IMG/VR virus record: IMGVR_UViG_3300048840_000022
Coordinates: 1 to 48,593 of that record
Direction: 5' to 3' (one strand)
DNA length: 48,593 nt
Source: a virus
The position numbers were made by a program, and so were the translations under genes. The notes under the pieces are model-generated. The model ran no database searches. It was not told the DNA's origin and worked only from the letters and a program-made list of their open reading frames with translations. Positions 1-8,976 of this stretch are shown here, one piece after another. Each line of letters begins with the position of its first letter. The first letter of the stretch is position 1.

Positions 1-1
1 A

Positions 2-1111
2 AAGAATTTACAAGCAGAGAAACATACTGTAAATGTTGAACATGTTATCCACGGTGCTATAGGATTGATAAGTAATATTGTACATAGTATAGATCCTAAT
101 CACGTGATCACTGCTGGTAAATTCTTTCCACAGGATCTTGTACAATCATTTTTACCGGTACAAGTTGGCTCACATGTTGTAACTAGTCTTGATAATTTCT
201 TAATAGAGTTTTCTGAGACTAGCACAATCAAAGGTCAAAGTCACACATTCAATATGACTATTACGGCAAGAGATCAATTTAATCAAACAGTTACTACATT
301 TAATGAAACAGTTGATATTGCTCTAGTTAATGTTACGGCTGGAGTTAAGTTATATGATTCACTTGATGTTGAACTGACTGAATGGAATTTAACTAGTGGT
401 ACTGCTGTAATTAATGGTAATTATATTGATGGCGGTGATGATAAGACAGATGAATTAAGTTGTCTTATTCGTGTTGCATATTCAACTGTACAGAATCAAG
501 CAGCATTACCAGTCTATCGAAAGTGGTGGGATAATAAATCTGATTGGGCAGGTTACTATTATGGTTATGATGCTCAAAGTGACTATGGTGATTTAACGCC
601 AGCAGATGACTGGGTTACAATGTGGAATACTGCTTGGGCAGAGTGTAATGCAGATTCTTCTCCACAGTCATTAACTGGTGATCCTGTACCATTAGCATAT
701 ATTTATGGTAGAAATGATCAGGCAGCATATGTGTCAATGAGAGCCACAATATATAAAGGATATCTTTACTGGGATATTACTGATGCCATGCGAGATGGTG
801 CAGATCGTGTGTATTTAAATCTGGATAATTTTAGATACAGTTCACATACACTACAAAATTGGACAGTCTTCTATAAAATTGAGACAAGTGAACCTGGAAC
901 AGGATCTGCGATAACTAGTGGTGGTTCAAGTATATCATATGGTGCAAATAGATACTCACTTGGCACTGGTGTGTTGGGTACTGGCCCAGGAGTACATAGA
1001 TTAATTATATCACTATTTACAGATACATCAATGTCATATCCTGCAGTTGATGGTTTTACTGCTTATAATCGCTGTAACGTTGGCCACTTGGAGATTGAAA
1101 AATGGCCATAG
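2..1111 (+). CDS. 5'-truncated phage surface/tail-fibre-like protein with Ig-like module
   Basis: The reading frame is open from the first bases of the window, so this is the C-terminal 369 residues of a longer protein; an internal TTG at 65 is not needed as a start. The visible part has an Ig-like beta-sandwich stretch (alternating hydrophobics, TSTIKGQSHTFNMTITARD) followed by a Trp/Tyr/Gly-rich region, typical of phage tail fibre or receptor-binding proteins. There is no catalytic motif. It overlaps the next gene by 10 bp and heads the glycan-modification-like cluster, so it may belong to the virion surface. Structural role is inference from composition and context. Confidence 0.55.
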   Translation, partial: KNLQAEKHTVNVEHVIHGAIGLISNIVHSIDPNHVITAGKFFPQDLVQSFLPVQVGSHVVTSLDNFLIEFSETSTIKGQSHTFNMTITARDQFNQTVTTFNETVDIALVNVTAGVKLYDSLDVELTEWNLTSGTAVINGNYIDGGDDKTDELSCLIRVAYSTVQNQAALPVYRKWWDNKSDWAGYYYGYDAQSDYGDLTPADDWVTMWNTAWAECNADSSPQSLTGDPVPLAYIYGRNDQAAYVSMRATIYKGYLYWDITDAMRDGADRVYLNLDNFRYSSHTLQNWTVFYKIETSEPGTGSAITSGGSSISYGANRYSLGTGVLGTGPGVHRLIISLFTDTSMSYPAVDGFTAYNRCNVGHLEIEKWP

Positions 1112-1905
1112 TCGATATAGCCATACCTATTGCTAAAGAGACTCCACAGCTTGAACAATGTGTTCAGGCTGTGGAGCATCATACTAAAATAGCCTATAAC
1201 TTAATTGTCAATGCCGAGCCACATCTAAATGTTGCAGAGAATCGTCAAGCCATCATGGATAAATCAACAGCACGATATCTCTGTTTTCTTGATGATGATA
1301 GTATGATGATTGATGATCACTGGTTAACAATAATGATTGATACAATCAAATGTAAACCAGATGCTGGTGCAGTATTCTTAAAGGAATGGTGGGGAAATGA
1401 ACCATTAGGAACTAATTTCCATAACGCTACCACTGGTATTAGAGAACTTGATTATGGTCCTAGTGCATGTATGCTAATTGATCGGTCAAGAATACCGGAT
1501 ACCTTTAGTTGGGATTCTAGAATCGGATTACGTAGTGATTGGCTTGGTGGTGATTTTGAAGAAGTAGATTGGCAGTACCGTTTGAGACACGAGACTGGCC
1601 TTAAGAGTTATATGAATGCTGATAAGATGTTTCACCATTTAGGAGGTAAGACTACTAGAGATAACTTCAAAGGCTCTGGCCGCTGGCATACAGTAATGGC
1701 AATGCAGGCTCTTTTAGATCATAAATATATTGTTGCGCCTGAAGATGAAGATTGGTTCAAGGGTTTACGATATGTACCAGCAGCAGTACATGATGATAAT
1801 CAGTTTGCTCCTGGATTCTCAGTAAAGGATTGCTATAGTGAAGTAGTCAAGCGTAATGGACTACAGCATCGTAGCATATTTAAAAGGCTAGGAATATGCG
1901 AGTAG
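1102..1905 (+). CDS. GT-A fold glycosyltransferase (family 2-like)
   Basis: A 267-residue protein with a GT-A nucleotide-sugar fold: an N-terminal beta-alpha unit (VDIAIPIAKETPQLEQCV) and a FLDDDSMM motif at residues 62-69, whose DxD acidic residues 64-66 normally bind the divalent metal and nucleotide-sugar. A later GGDFEEVDWQYR segment matches the usual acceptor-side acidic motif. It should transfer a sugar to an unknown acceptor in the cytoplasm. ATG at 1102 is preceded by GGAG at 1090. It overlaps both neighbours by about 10 bp, so it is translationally coupled inside the 1102-7302 operon. Confidence 0.8.
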   Translation: MAIVDIAIPIAKETPQLEQCVQAVEHHTKIAYNLIVNAEPHLNVAENRQAIMDKSTARYLCFLDDDSMMIDDHWLTIMIDTIKCKPDAGAVFLKEWWGNEPLGTNFHNATTGIRELDYGPSACMLIDRSRIPDTFSWDSRIGLRSDWLGGDFEEVDWQYRLRHETGLKSYMNADKMFHHLGGKTTRDNFKGSGRWHTVMAMQALLDHKYIVAPEDEDWFKGLRYVPAAVHDDNQFAPGFSVKDCYSEVVKRNGLQHRSIFKRLGICE

Positions 1906-3164
1906 CACTTGTACATATAAACTACAAAGGTCCAGCACACGAAGGCTATCAGATAGGTCTGGCTAGTTTGACGGCTGAACTACAAAAAGACTTTGACGCT
2001 GATCTATTTGTAATTAATGATGATGCTGATTTTCAAAATCTCATTGACTATAAGCCAACATTTGTTGGTATATATGCTATTGAGACCTATAAGAATATTA
2101 TAGGTGTCTTAACAGAATATATTAAAATGCATCTACCAAAGACTACAATAATACTTGGAGGACCCTATCCAACAATATGGCCTAAATGTTTAGATAGTTA
2201 TAAACATATTGATGGTATATTTCGTGGTGAGGGAGAGTTAGGTTTACCAGCCTATCTAAAGACAAAGAATAAAAAGATAGTTGGTTTTACTTGGAAGAAT
2301 GGTAATAACTATGGAGTAGCAAAACCATTAACAGTACAAGAACTACAGTCACTTGCTACACCATATCGTGGTGAGTACCAGCGTAAAGCAATTGATGATT
2401 GTACTTGGGATAAGTATGATAGTGGTAAAGGAATGATTCATTTCTCATTCACACGTGGTTGTCCGTGTAAGTGTGGATACTGTGCAAATAGTATTTATAA
2501 TAAACAAACTGGTAATTATTTTGCACGCATGCGAACAGTTGAACAGGCCATAATAGAAATTCAGGAAGCAACTGAGAATTTTAAATTTGGTACGATAACA
2601 TTTGAAGATGATATTCTTACTTGTAACTATGAATGGTTCTTAGATTTTATGGATGCATATAAGCATTCAATCTATATACCGTTTGAAATAAATACACATA
2701 CAAATTTTGTAGACACAATACAGCTTGAGTCATTAGCCGAAGCTAACTGCAAATTAGTTAGGATGGGTATTGAATCTGGTTCAGATAAGATTCGAAGAAT
2801 CATGGAAAGACCACGAGTAACTAATGAACAGATTTACGAATCATTTGCTACAGTACATCAACTTGGCATGAATACACTTAGTTATAATATTATTGGCTCT
2901 CCATATGAAACACCTGAGGACTTTAGACTAACGGCTGAGTTAAATAATAATATTACACATGATGCTGATATTAGACAGGTTACACATACAGCTAGCTTAA
3001 CAGTATTCTTTCCAGCTAGAGGTACTAAATTAGGCGAGCTATGTTATAAACATGGGTGGATTAGAAATGATATACCTGATCGTGTAGCACATGAGAAATA
3101 CATATTGAATACACCGTATATGAATGAGAGAGATATACACATTTGCAAAGGAATGATACTATGA
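1896..3164 (+). CDS. B12-binding radical SAM protein
   Basis: A 422-residue protein with two domains in order. Residues 1-125 form a cobalamin-binding-like Rossmann domain (VALVHINY at the start, IILGGPYPT near 85-93). Residues 180-400 form a radical SAM barrel with the CxxxCxxC cluster motif as C189, C193, C196 (GCPCKCGYC) and a later MGIESGSD segment. Class B radical SAM enzymes of this layout methylate unactivated carbon or phosphorus or remodel small molecules. Its place between glycosyltransferase and methyltransferase genes suggests tailoring of a sugar or lipid, but the substrate is not visible. Confidence 0.85.
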   Translation: MRVALVHINYKGPAHEGYQIGLASLTAELQKDFDADLFVINDDADFQNLIDYKPTFVGIYAIETYKNIIGVLTEYIKMHLPKTTIILGGPYPTIWPKCLDSYKHIDGIFRGEGELGLPAYLKTKNKKIVGFTWKNGNNYGVAKPLTVQELQSLATPYRGEYQRKAIDDCTWDKYDSGKGMIHFSFTRGCPCKCGYCANSIYNKQTGNYFARMRTVEQAIIEIQEATENFKFGTITFEDDILTCNYEWFLDFMDAYKHSIYIPFEINTHTNFVDTIQLESLAEANCKLVRMGIESGSDKIRRIMERPRVTNEQIYESFATVHQLGMNTLSYNIIGSPYETPEDFRLTAELNNNITHDADIRQVTHTASLTVFFPARGTKLGELCYKHGWIRNDIPDRVAHEKYILNTPYMNERDIHICKGMIL

Positions 3165-3880
3165 GATACTTAATACTATTACTGTGTTTGGCTTGTGCAA
3201 GTGGTTGTAATGAATCTGGTATGTTTAAATTCTTTAAGCAACGTGTAAAGCCACAAGAAGGTAAGGTAACTCAACAACAGAAGATTGACCAGACAAGTAC
3301 AGTACGCGCAGATCTTACCGTAGATATCGATCCATATACTGAACCTAAACAGGCATCAAAGCCTCCAATAGATATTCTTGTAATGGGTCAAACCATTACA
3401 GTACCTGGAAATGCTAAATTAACACTCAAGGTTCGTACAGAAGCTGAGGAAAAAGAATCTGATTATTATTCAATGATTGGTTCTTTTAAGATGTCTAAAA
3501 AGATGGGTTCACTTATAGCTATTGGTGGGTTTTTAATGGCAGCAGCTGCTATACTATGTGTATTTGGTATGTGGAAACTTGGCGTGGCTGCTGCTTGTGC
3601 TGGTATAACATTAATAGCATGTGGTGTTGCTATAGATAAATATCCATGGGTATTCTTTATAGTAATGGTTGCTATAATTGGTGGATGCTGTTATATGTTG
3701 TACACTACAATCATTGCAAAGCGTAAAGAATTAGCATTCACTAAGGTATGTGACCAGATAGATGTTATGAAACATGTTGTACCAGATGTCGTTAAAGAAC
3801 ATTTAACTGATCCATTAGCTAAAGATCCGCTAGCTAAGTTGATTAATAATCACACAACCGCTGCGAGGTCTAGGGGATGA
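3161..3880 (+). CDS. Lipoprotein with hydrophobic C-terminal membrane segments
   Basis: ATG at 3161 is chosen over the upstream TTG at 3143 because AAAGGA lies correctly before it and it forms an ATGA overlap with the previous stop. The 239-residue product starts with a lipoprotein signal (MRYLILLLCLACASGC, lipobox Cys16), followed by about 90 polar residues, then two to three strongly hydrophobic segments around residues 110-185, and a charged tail. A lipid anchor at one end and membrane spans at the other resembles the topology of unimolecular spanins, but the protein is long and has several spans, so this is only a possibility. Otherwise unknown. Confidence 0.6.
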   Translation: MRYLILLLCLACASGCNESGMFKFFKQRVKPQEGKVTQQQKIDQTSTVRADLTVDIDPYTEPKQASKPPIDILVMGQTITVPGNAKLTLKVRTEAEEKESDYYSMIGSFKMSKKMGSLIAIGGFLMAAAAILCVFGMWKLGVAAACAGITLIACGVAIDKYPWVFFIVMVAIIGGCCYMLYTTIIAKRKELAFTKVCDQIDVMKHVVPDVVKEHLTDPLAKDPLAKLINNHTTAARSRG

Positions 3881-4137
3881 CAGACTTTAGAAGATTACCT
3901 ACTGGTGAAATGTTTGCTCCAAGACGCGGTAAACCACCAGATGTACCACTTGGGTACGATAGAGATTCTGGTGATCCATTCGTCTTTCATCCAATAGTAT
4001 ATACTTGTGAGCATAGAGAGGAACAAAAAGAGAATTGTAAAAATTGTTCAGGCACAGTCTACTTTAAATACTGTAACAAGAATAGAGTGCGAGTGACTAA
4101 GGGACAATGTAAGGACTGTCAAGATGGGATACGCTAG
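3877..4137 (+). CDS. Small zinc-ribbon-like protein
   Basis: An 86-residue protein with four to five cysteine knuckles in its C-terminal half (CEH, CKNC, YC, CKDC), consistent with binding one or two zinc ions. The N-terminal half is polar and Pro-rich. ATGA overlap with the preceding lipoprotein and 14-bp overlap with the following methyltransferase indicate coupled translation. Function is unknown. Confidence 0.6.
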   Translation: MTDFRRLPTGEMFAPRRGKPPDVPLGYDRDSGDPFVFHPIVYTCEHREEQKENCKNCSGTVYFKYCNKNRVRVTKGQCKDCQDGIR

Positions 4138-4738
4138 AGAATTATATACAGATAATTACTATCAAAATTTATACACTAAACGAACTAAGAATGGCCCAAG
4201 GCCTGATCAACTAGTTATACTTAGTAAGATTCGCTGGTCAGGTAAAACAGTATTAGATATTGGCTGTGGGTGTGGTGAGATGTTATATTTCTGCTTGTCT
4301 AGGAGTGCTAATAGAGTAGTTGGAATTGACTTCTCTATAGCAGCAATTAATTATGCTAAACAAGCATTACGAAATAATAATAGTTATGAACTTATATGTA
4401 ACGATGCTTTGATTGCCTTGAGAAGTATTAAAGAGAAATTTGATTATGTATTAATGCTAGACTCTATTGAGCATATTCCAGCGTCAGAGATTGATGAAAT
4501 CTTAGAAAATGTTTATCGTATTTGTAAAAATATACTCATAGTACAGACACCATATTATAGTGTGTATGATGACTATGAGGCACAAGGATTTTATAACAAT
4601 GAAACAGCATCGGATAAGCTACCTGAAACCAGGGGTATGCACTGTACAAAGTATACTAAAGATACTTTGATTGCGAAATTACTAGAGCATAATTTTAAGA
4701 CAAGGGATGCTCTACACTTTAGGAGATGTAATGCCTAG
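4124..4738 (+). CDS. SAM-dependent methyltransferase (class I)
   Basis: A 204-residue class I methyltransferase. Motif I is VLDIGCGCGE at residues 43-52, the second strand ends in VVGIDFS and binds the SAM ribose, and motif IV is FDYVLMLDSIEHI. The last 50 residues include IVQTPYYS, typical of the Methyltransf_11/23 group that acts on sugars, lipids or other small molecules. The acceptor is unknown. It lies in the overlapping operon and is followed by a second, different methyltransferase. Confidence 0.85.
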   Translation: MGYARELYTDNYYQNLYTKRTKNGPRPDQLVILSKIRWSGKTVLDIGCGCGEMLYFCLSRSANRVVGIDFSIAAINYAKQALRNNNSYELICNDALIALRSIKEKFDYVLMLDSIEHIPASEIDEILENVYRICKNILIVQTPYYSVYDDYEAQGFYNNETASDKLPETRGMHCTKYTKDTLIAKLLEHNFKTRDALHFRRCNA

Positions 4739-5297
4739 CTCAGAATTTACGAATATACCACTAATACTACAGTATGCGAAATGTCAAAAACCTACAAGCA
4801 TACTTGACGTGGGTGTAGGATGCGGAAAATATGGTATGTTATTCAGAGAGTATCTCGATGGTCATTGGTTTGGTAAAGCATTTCATAATCCAAGTACGTG
4901 GAGTATACGCATGATTGGTGTTGAAGTATTTGCAGAATATATAACACCAGTACATGCCTACTTATACACAGATATTTGGACTGGTGACTTTAACGAGATA
5001 TTACCAAGTATACATGAACGATTTGACATGATATTATTTGGTGATGTGCTTGAGCATTTCGAGAAAGAGAAAGCATTGCAGCTTGTTAGAGACTGTAAAC
5101 GTATCTTAGCTGATAATGGATCAATAGTAATAAGTACGCCTAATTTTGATACAAACTTGACAAGAGAAAATGGTGTGTTTGGTAATATATATGAATGCCA
5201 TAGATGTAGACTATCAGCGACGGATTTTGATAATCTTGGTTACTCTGTGCAAGTCGATAGTGATAGATTGTTAACAGTATTTTTGGAGAACAAGTGA
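4731..5297 (+). CDS. Second SAM-dependent methyltransferase
   Basis: ATG at 4731 has a good AGGAG at 4721 and is preferred over the ATG at 4707. The 188-residue product has motif I as SILDVGVGCGKYG (residues 23-35), an acidic end of strand 2 (IGVEVF) and motif IV FDMILFGDVLEHF. It belongs to the same broad class as its neighbour but is not a close copy. It overlaps both neighbours by a few bases. The substrate is likely another group on the same glycan or metabolite, which is inference from context. Confidence 0.8.
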   Translation: MPSSEFTNIPLILQYAKCQKPTSILDVGVGCGKYGMLFREYLDGHWFGKAFHNPSTWSIRMIGVEVFAEYITPVHAYLYTDIWTGDFNEILPSIHERFDMILFGDVLEHFEKEKALQLVRDCKRILADNGSIVISTPNFDTNLTRENGVFGNIYECHRCRLSATDFDNLGYSVQVDSDRLLTVFLENK

Positions 5298-5842
5298 TTT
5301 ACAATCATTTACTAAGATATACATTTGTGTCGATGCCTAAATCTGGGACACATATGTTTTATCTTGTCCTTCAAGATTATTATGATGGTGAGCGTTATGG
5401 TAAATATCATCATATTCATTTACCACCATTTGACATAGGTAACTATCATGTATTTACTAGTTGCCGTAATCCGTATGATAGAATGGTAGGTGCATGGTGG
5501 TCAACATGTATTATACAGAAAAGATTTAGTTGTGGTAGTATTAAGTTTGATGAGTTTGTTCCATGGATTCTTGAGCATAGGCCGTATTATCCAGCAGTAC
5601 GAGTCCAGTCTAAGCACGTAAAAAACTTCACGTTTGATAGTATAATACATCTTGAGAATTTAGCCGAGGAATTTAAACAGTTACCATTCTATAACGGCCA
5701 GCCTACTGCTATACCATATGTGCATAGCTTCACTAATAAACGTAAACCATGGTTAGAATATTATGATAAGAAATTACTTAGACTAGTAGGCAACCACTAT
5801 GCCGATGATTTTAAAATCTATGACTATGAAAGGTTAGACTAA
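5294..5842 (+). CDS. Sulfotransferase family protein
   Basis: A 182-residue protein starting at GTG 5294, overlapping the previous TGA as GTGA. It carries both PAPS-binding signatures: the 5'-phosphosulfate loop MPKSGTH (residues 14-20) and the 3'-phosphate element CRNPYDRMVGAWW (residues 57-69, with the expected Arg58 and Arg63). Enzymes of this family move sulfate from PAPS to hydroxyls of sugars or other small molecules. It is short for the family but covers the core. Placed among glycosyl- and methyltransferases it probably sulfates a glycan. Phage-borne sulfotransferases are uncommon. Confidence 0.78.
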   Translation: MIYNHLLRYTFVSMPKSGTHMFYLVLQDYYDGERYGKYHHIHLPPFDIGNYHVFTSCRNPYDRMVGAWWSTCIIQKRFSCGSIKFDEFVPWILEHRPYYPAVRVQSKHVKNFTFDSIIHLENLAEEFKQLPFYNGQPTAIPYVHSFTNKRKPWLEYYDKKLLRLVGNHYADDFKIYDYERLD

Positions 5843-7302
5843 TGGATGACTATGTTGTAATTGCATTTTATACTATTAATACACCATATGAGGACGAGGT
5901 CAAAAAATTGGAGGCCGATCTCAAAGAGCTTGATATACCATATGATATTCATGGCTACCCAAGCAGAAGTAAATGGGAGTTCAATTGTGGTATCAAGCCT
6001 GAGTTTGTACGTGATATGATGAAGAAGCATAAGAAGACTGTCATGTACATTGATGTCGATGCTAGGATCTATGCACGTCCATTACTGGCCTCTGGCTTTA
6101 AGCATGATTTTAGTTGCTACCATAAGCAAGAAGAATTACTAAGTGGCACATTAATCTTTGGCTATACTGATACTGCTCGTGAATTGGTAGATGCCTGGGT
6201 TATCGAACAGCGTGATAATCCTACTGTATGGGACCAACGAACATTATCAAATGTGTATAAACGATTTACCAGTAAATTAGATTTCTTAACATTACCGGCT
6301 GAGTACATAAAGATATTTGATACAATGTCTTTTGTTGAGCGCCCTATTATTGAACATTTCCAAGCTAGTCGTAAGTATAAAACTAACTTAGTAATAAAAG
6401 GAGAGATGATGATTGAGGTTCCTGCAAATTTAAAAGTAAATGTTAGATATGCTAAAGATGGTACATTTTGGATGCCACGTAATAATCGTGAAGCTGAGAA
6501 ATATTTCGACAAGAACTATATTAGATATCCTGGTGAATTACGTTGGTGGCCGATAACTATTGATGATAATGCTGTTAATAAATTCAAGAATTGTGCAGCT
6601 GGTAAGGTAGGATATTTGGTAGGTAAAGGCCCTAGCTTAGATAAGTTAACTGCTGATGATTTCCAAACAGATGGACCTATCATAGGACTTAATGAAGCCT
6701 TCAAAATTGTTGAGGAATTGGATTGTTCAAATCCAAAGTTTGGTACACAGCAGGACACTTGGATGGGTCCAACTATGGCACCAAAAAGCGAGGGAACACT
6801 TTTCGTATCCCCTCGCGCTTGGAAGATATATGAACAGAAACAGGATAATATTGTTCAGATTAATCCTGTCATGTTTGCTAGGTCAATGACTCCACCATCT
6901 CATGCTATTGGTATTGGATTATTAAAGATGATGAATGTCACTAAGATTGTATTCTTATGCTTCGATGCTTGTGTTAATGGTATAACAGAATATGCTAAGT
7001 GTGTTGGCTATGATCCAAAGAATATGGGTGACCCTAAGAGATTTCTGAATCATAAAAATGATATTGAAAGATACCTACAAGGTTTCCCATGTGAATGGGT
7101 TATCCCAACAGGCCAAAGTTCGTGTGAGTTAACATCTTCTTATATACCTTCGCAGTCGTCAGACAATCCTGAATTGCATCATGAGCCTGATCATGAGCCA
7201 CCCCAACTTTGTTCGCAAGAGAACTCAGAGAACACTTCCCGAAAGGGCAAGGTTCACCTACAAAGGATGAGCGATCGTCTAGATATCCAGCAGCAATCAT
7301 AG
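5842..7302 (+). CDS. Two-domain glycosyltransferase-like / MptE-like (DUF115) protein
   Basis: Residues 1-230 resemble nucleotide-diphospho-sugar transferases: VMYIDVDARIYARP contains the DVD metal motif at 71-73. Residues 250-420 resemble the DUF115/MptE Rossmann domain, with YLVGKGPSLD (259-268), IIGLNEAF and a late VIFLCFDA-like strand, as in enzymes that activate sialic-acid-like or pterin substrates and in flagellin-glycosylation proteins. The recognisable domain ends at about residue 420, exactly where the opposite-strand exonuclease gene begins; the last 67 residues are Ser/Glu/Gln-rich and antisense to it, so they may be a fortuitous extension. ATG overlaps the preceding TAA by one base. 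Confidence 0.75.
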   Translation: MDDYVVIAFYTINTPYEDEVKKLEADLKELDIPYDIHGYPSRSKWEFNCGIKPEFVRDMMKKHKKTVMYIDVDARIYARPLLASGFKHDFSCYHKQEELLSGTLIFGYTDTARELVDAWVIEQRDNPTVWDQRTLSNVYKRFTSKLDFLTLPAEYIKIFDTMSFVERPIIEHFQASRKYKTNLVIKGEMMIEVPANLKVNVRYAKDGTFWMPRNNREAEKYFDKNYIRYPGELRWWPITIDDNAVNKFKNCAAGKVGYLVGKGPSLDKLTADDFQTDGPIIGLNEAFKIVEELDCSNPKFGTQQDTWMGPTMAPKSEGTLFVSPRAWKIYEQKQDNIVQINPVMFARSMTPPSHAIGIGLLKMMNVTKIVFLCFDACVNGITEYAKCVGYDPKNMGDPKRFLNHKNDIERYLQGFPCEWVIPTGQSSCELTSSYIPSQSSDNPELHHEPDHEPPQLCSQENSENTSRKGKVHLQRMSDRLDIQQQS

Positions 7303-7741
7303 TATCGCGATAATGATAAAAGAACAGTTCATCATATAATGATTGGCCAATCCATGATAGAATAAAATGTTTATCAAAAGTATAGTTTTGGCCAAGTGGC
7401 ATAATCTTACACCTATTACCATACTTATTACATGGTAAACCAAGGCCGTCGATCCACTCTTCGAGTAGGTCGGCGGCTTTATCTTTTTCATGGCCGCGTT
7501 GTCCTATTGTTGCCATAGTTAATCTATTAACACTCATTGCCTTTGGGTCAATACGTTCTGGATACTCTGGTTTTATTTCAATATAGAATGGGTTAAGCTC
7601 ACGTACTGGTTCAATATTGGCATCAAGTGGTAGGATACAGATTTGACAAATCTCATGATGTAGTGGATCAAGACCAGTAGTCTCTGTATCAATTGCACAT
7701 AACAAATTACCATTCAGATGTTGCATACTTCTACTTGCCAT
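7100..7741 (-). CDS. DEDDh 3'-5' exonuclease
   Basis: A 213-residue DnaQ/RNase T-like exonuclease. Exo I is AIDTETTG (D18, E20), Exo II is QNYTFDKHF (D123), Exo III is HDAIQD with the His187-x4-Asp192 pair of the DEDDh class. It removes nucleotides from 3' ends, for proofreading or nucleic acid turnover. ATG at 7741 overlaps the preceding TAA as TAATG and has GGGGAAAG before it. It is the last gene of the leftward operon and its 3' end runs 203 bp into the convergent gene at 5842-7302. Confidence 0.88.
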   Translation of the reverse strand: MASRSMQHLNGNLLCAIDTETTGLDPLHHEICQICILPLDANIEPVRELNPFYIEIKPEYPERIDPKAMSVNRLTMATIGQRGHEKDKAADLLEEWIDGLGLPCNKYGNRCKIMPLGQNYTFDKHFILSWIGQSLYDELFFYHYRDTMIAAGYLDDRSSFVGEPCPFGKCSLSSLANKVGVAHDQAHDAIQDCLTTAKVYKKMLTHTNFGLLG

Positions 7742-7896
7742 TATTCTTTCCCCTTTTCTAGTTTATATTTACGCTTTGGCTTAAAATCTTTACTACCACA
7801 TTCTGGTTTCCACCAATAACCACACTTGATACAAAACTTATCACCTGTTACGTTCTCTTTAATCTTTGGGTAATTGCAGGTACATACTGCACTCAT
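7741..7896 (-). CDS. 51-residue zinc-finger protein
   Basis: Starts MSAVCTCNYPKIKENVTGDK, has CIKC and a later Cys, and ends in a Lys-rich tail. The cysteine pattern C-x-C...C-x2-C...C suggests one zinc site. The start at 7896 has a very strong ribosome site (AAGGAGGGAC) and overlaps the end of the Dam gene by 4 bp; the stop overlaps the exonuclease start. The tight fit between two real genes makes it convincing although small. Function is unknown. Confidence 0.7.
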   Translation of the reverse strand: MSAVCTCNYPKIKENVTGDKFCIKCGYWWKPECGSKDFKPKRKYKLEKGKE

Positions 7897-8774
7897 CGTC
7901 CCTCCTTAATATATAAAGCCTCTTTCACAATACCACGTTCAACATGCTGTTGGTCTTCTTTGTGATTCGAGTCTGTATAGGCCAGACTCGTTGTTGATTC
8001 TCTATGGTCCCACTGCTGAAAATCATCCCACTGATAACTATCGTATAATTTATTTGGATAACTACTTAAAGCAACATAACCATCCATAGTCATTATAGCT
8101 TCTAGCATTGCCTGATGCTGATCGTACGTCATCTCGTGTTTATATATACCACGGTATGCATCCAGATAGGGTGGGTCTAGATAAAATACAGCATTCGGAT
8201 TGTCAAAATCTTTTAATATGGTTGACCAGTCTTGATTCTCAATAGTAACACACTTGAGTCTGTCATGTACAGGCCAGAATCCTTTTAGTCTTTCTCTAAC
8301 CTGACCAGAGAACTGACAACCAGCCTTAACCGCCCTGCCAAAATTCCTTCCTTGTTTACCAAAAGAATACTGAACCATATAATACCATCTTGCTGCTCGC
8401 TCGACAGGATCTTCTGGATTCTGCCATGTTCCTTTACACCATACAAACTCCTCTCTTGAGTGTACCGTCAATTCTAAACGGTCAATAAGCCTATCGCATA
8501 AATCCCTATCACGTATGCAACGATAAAAATCTGTAACGCCACCAAATCTATCGTTGTATACTTCAAGCTTGCTTGGCCTTCGCGATAGTAATACTGCACC
8601 AGATCCACCGAAAGGCTCAATGTAACTATCACTATAGGGCAAAATATTATTAATACGTCCACAAGATTTTTGCTTACCACCAGGATAAGAAAAAGGAGCT
8701 TTAACAATGTTATTCTCCCGTACCTCAGGTGTATCATCCATCGCCTCAAAAAGATCGAATAGTTCCTGATTCAT
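7893..8774 (-). CDS. dam: DNA adenine methylase (D12 class)
   Basis: A 293-residue Dam-type N6-adenine methyltransferase. FSYPGGKQ (residues 28-35) and YIEPFGGSGA (51-60) form the SAM-binding motif X/I; FYLDPPYLDAY (198-208) is catalytic motif IV, DPPY. Length fits the MethyltransfD12 family. ATG at 8774 is chosen because GGAGAT precedes it and ATGA overlaps the previous stop; an upstream in-frame TTG at 8795 lacks a site. It probably methylates phage DNA to evade restriction. A second, divergent copy lies at 20497-21195. Confidence 0.92.
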   Translation of the reverse strand: MNQELFDLFEAMDDTPEVRENNIVKAPFSYPGGKQKSCGRINNILPYSDSYIEPFGGSGAVLLSRRPSKLEVYNDRFGGVTDFYRCIRDRDLCDRLIDRLELTVHSREEFVWCKGTWQNPEDPVERAARWYYMVQYSFGKQGRNFGRAVKAGCQFSGQVRERLKGFWPVHDRLKCVTIENQDWSTILKDFDNPNAVFYLDPPYLDAYRGIYKHEMTYDQHQAMLEAIMTMDGYVALSSYPNKLYDSYQWDDFQQWDHRESTTSLAYTDSNHKEDQQHVERGIVKEALYIKEGR

Positions 8775-8974
8775 ACTATCTCCATTATGGGCCAACCATC
8801 TGCATCGACGCTGAGTGTTAATATAGGTGGTAAGTAATCACATTGATTCGATGAATCGAAAATACTTATAGCATCTGACTGTATGGCGGTACGTGTTGAG
8901 GCAATGGCCTCTTCTAAACTATCACGAACAATATGTCCAATAAATTGTCCATGTAATCTTGCCTCATATAGCAT
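8771..8974 (-). CDS. Small unknown protein (67 aa)
   Basis: Begins MLYEARLHGQF and ends in GWPIMEIV; mixed alpha/beta composition, no Cys pair, no membrane span. The second ATG (8974) is preferred because the first (8980) sits directly on its GGAG. It is coupled to dam by an ATGA overlap. The family is not recognised. Confidence 0.6.
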   Translation of the reverse strand: MLYEARLHGQFIGHIVRDSLEEAIASTRTAIQSDAISIFDSSNQCDYLPPILTLSVDADGWPIMEIV

Positions 8975-8976
8975 AG

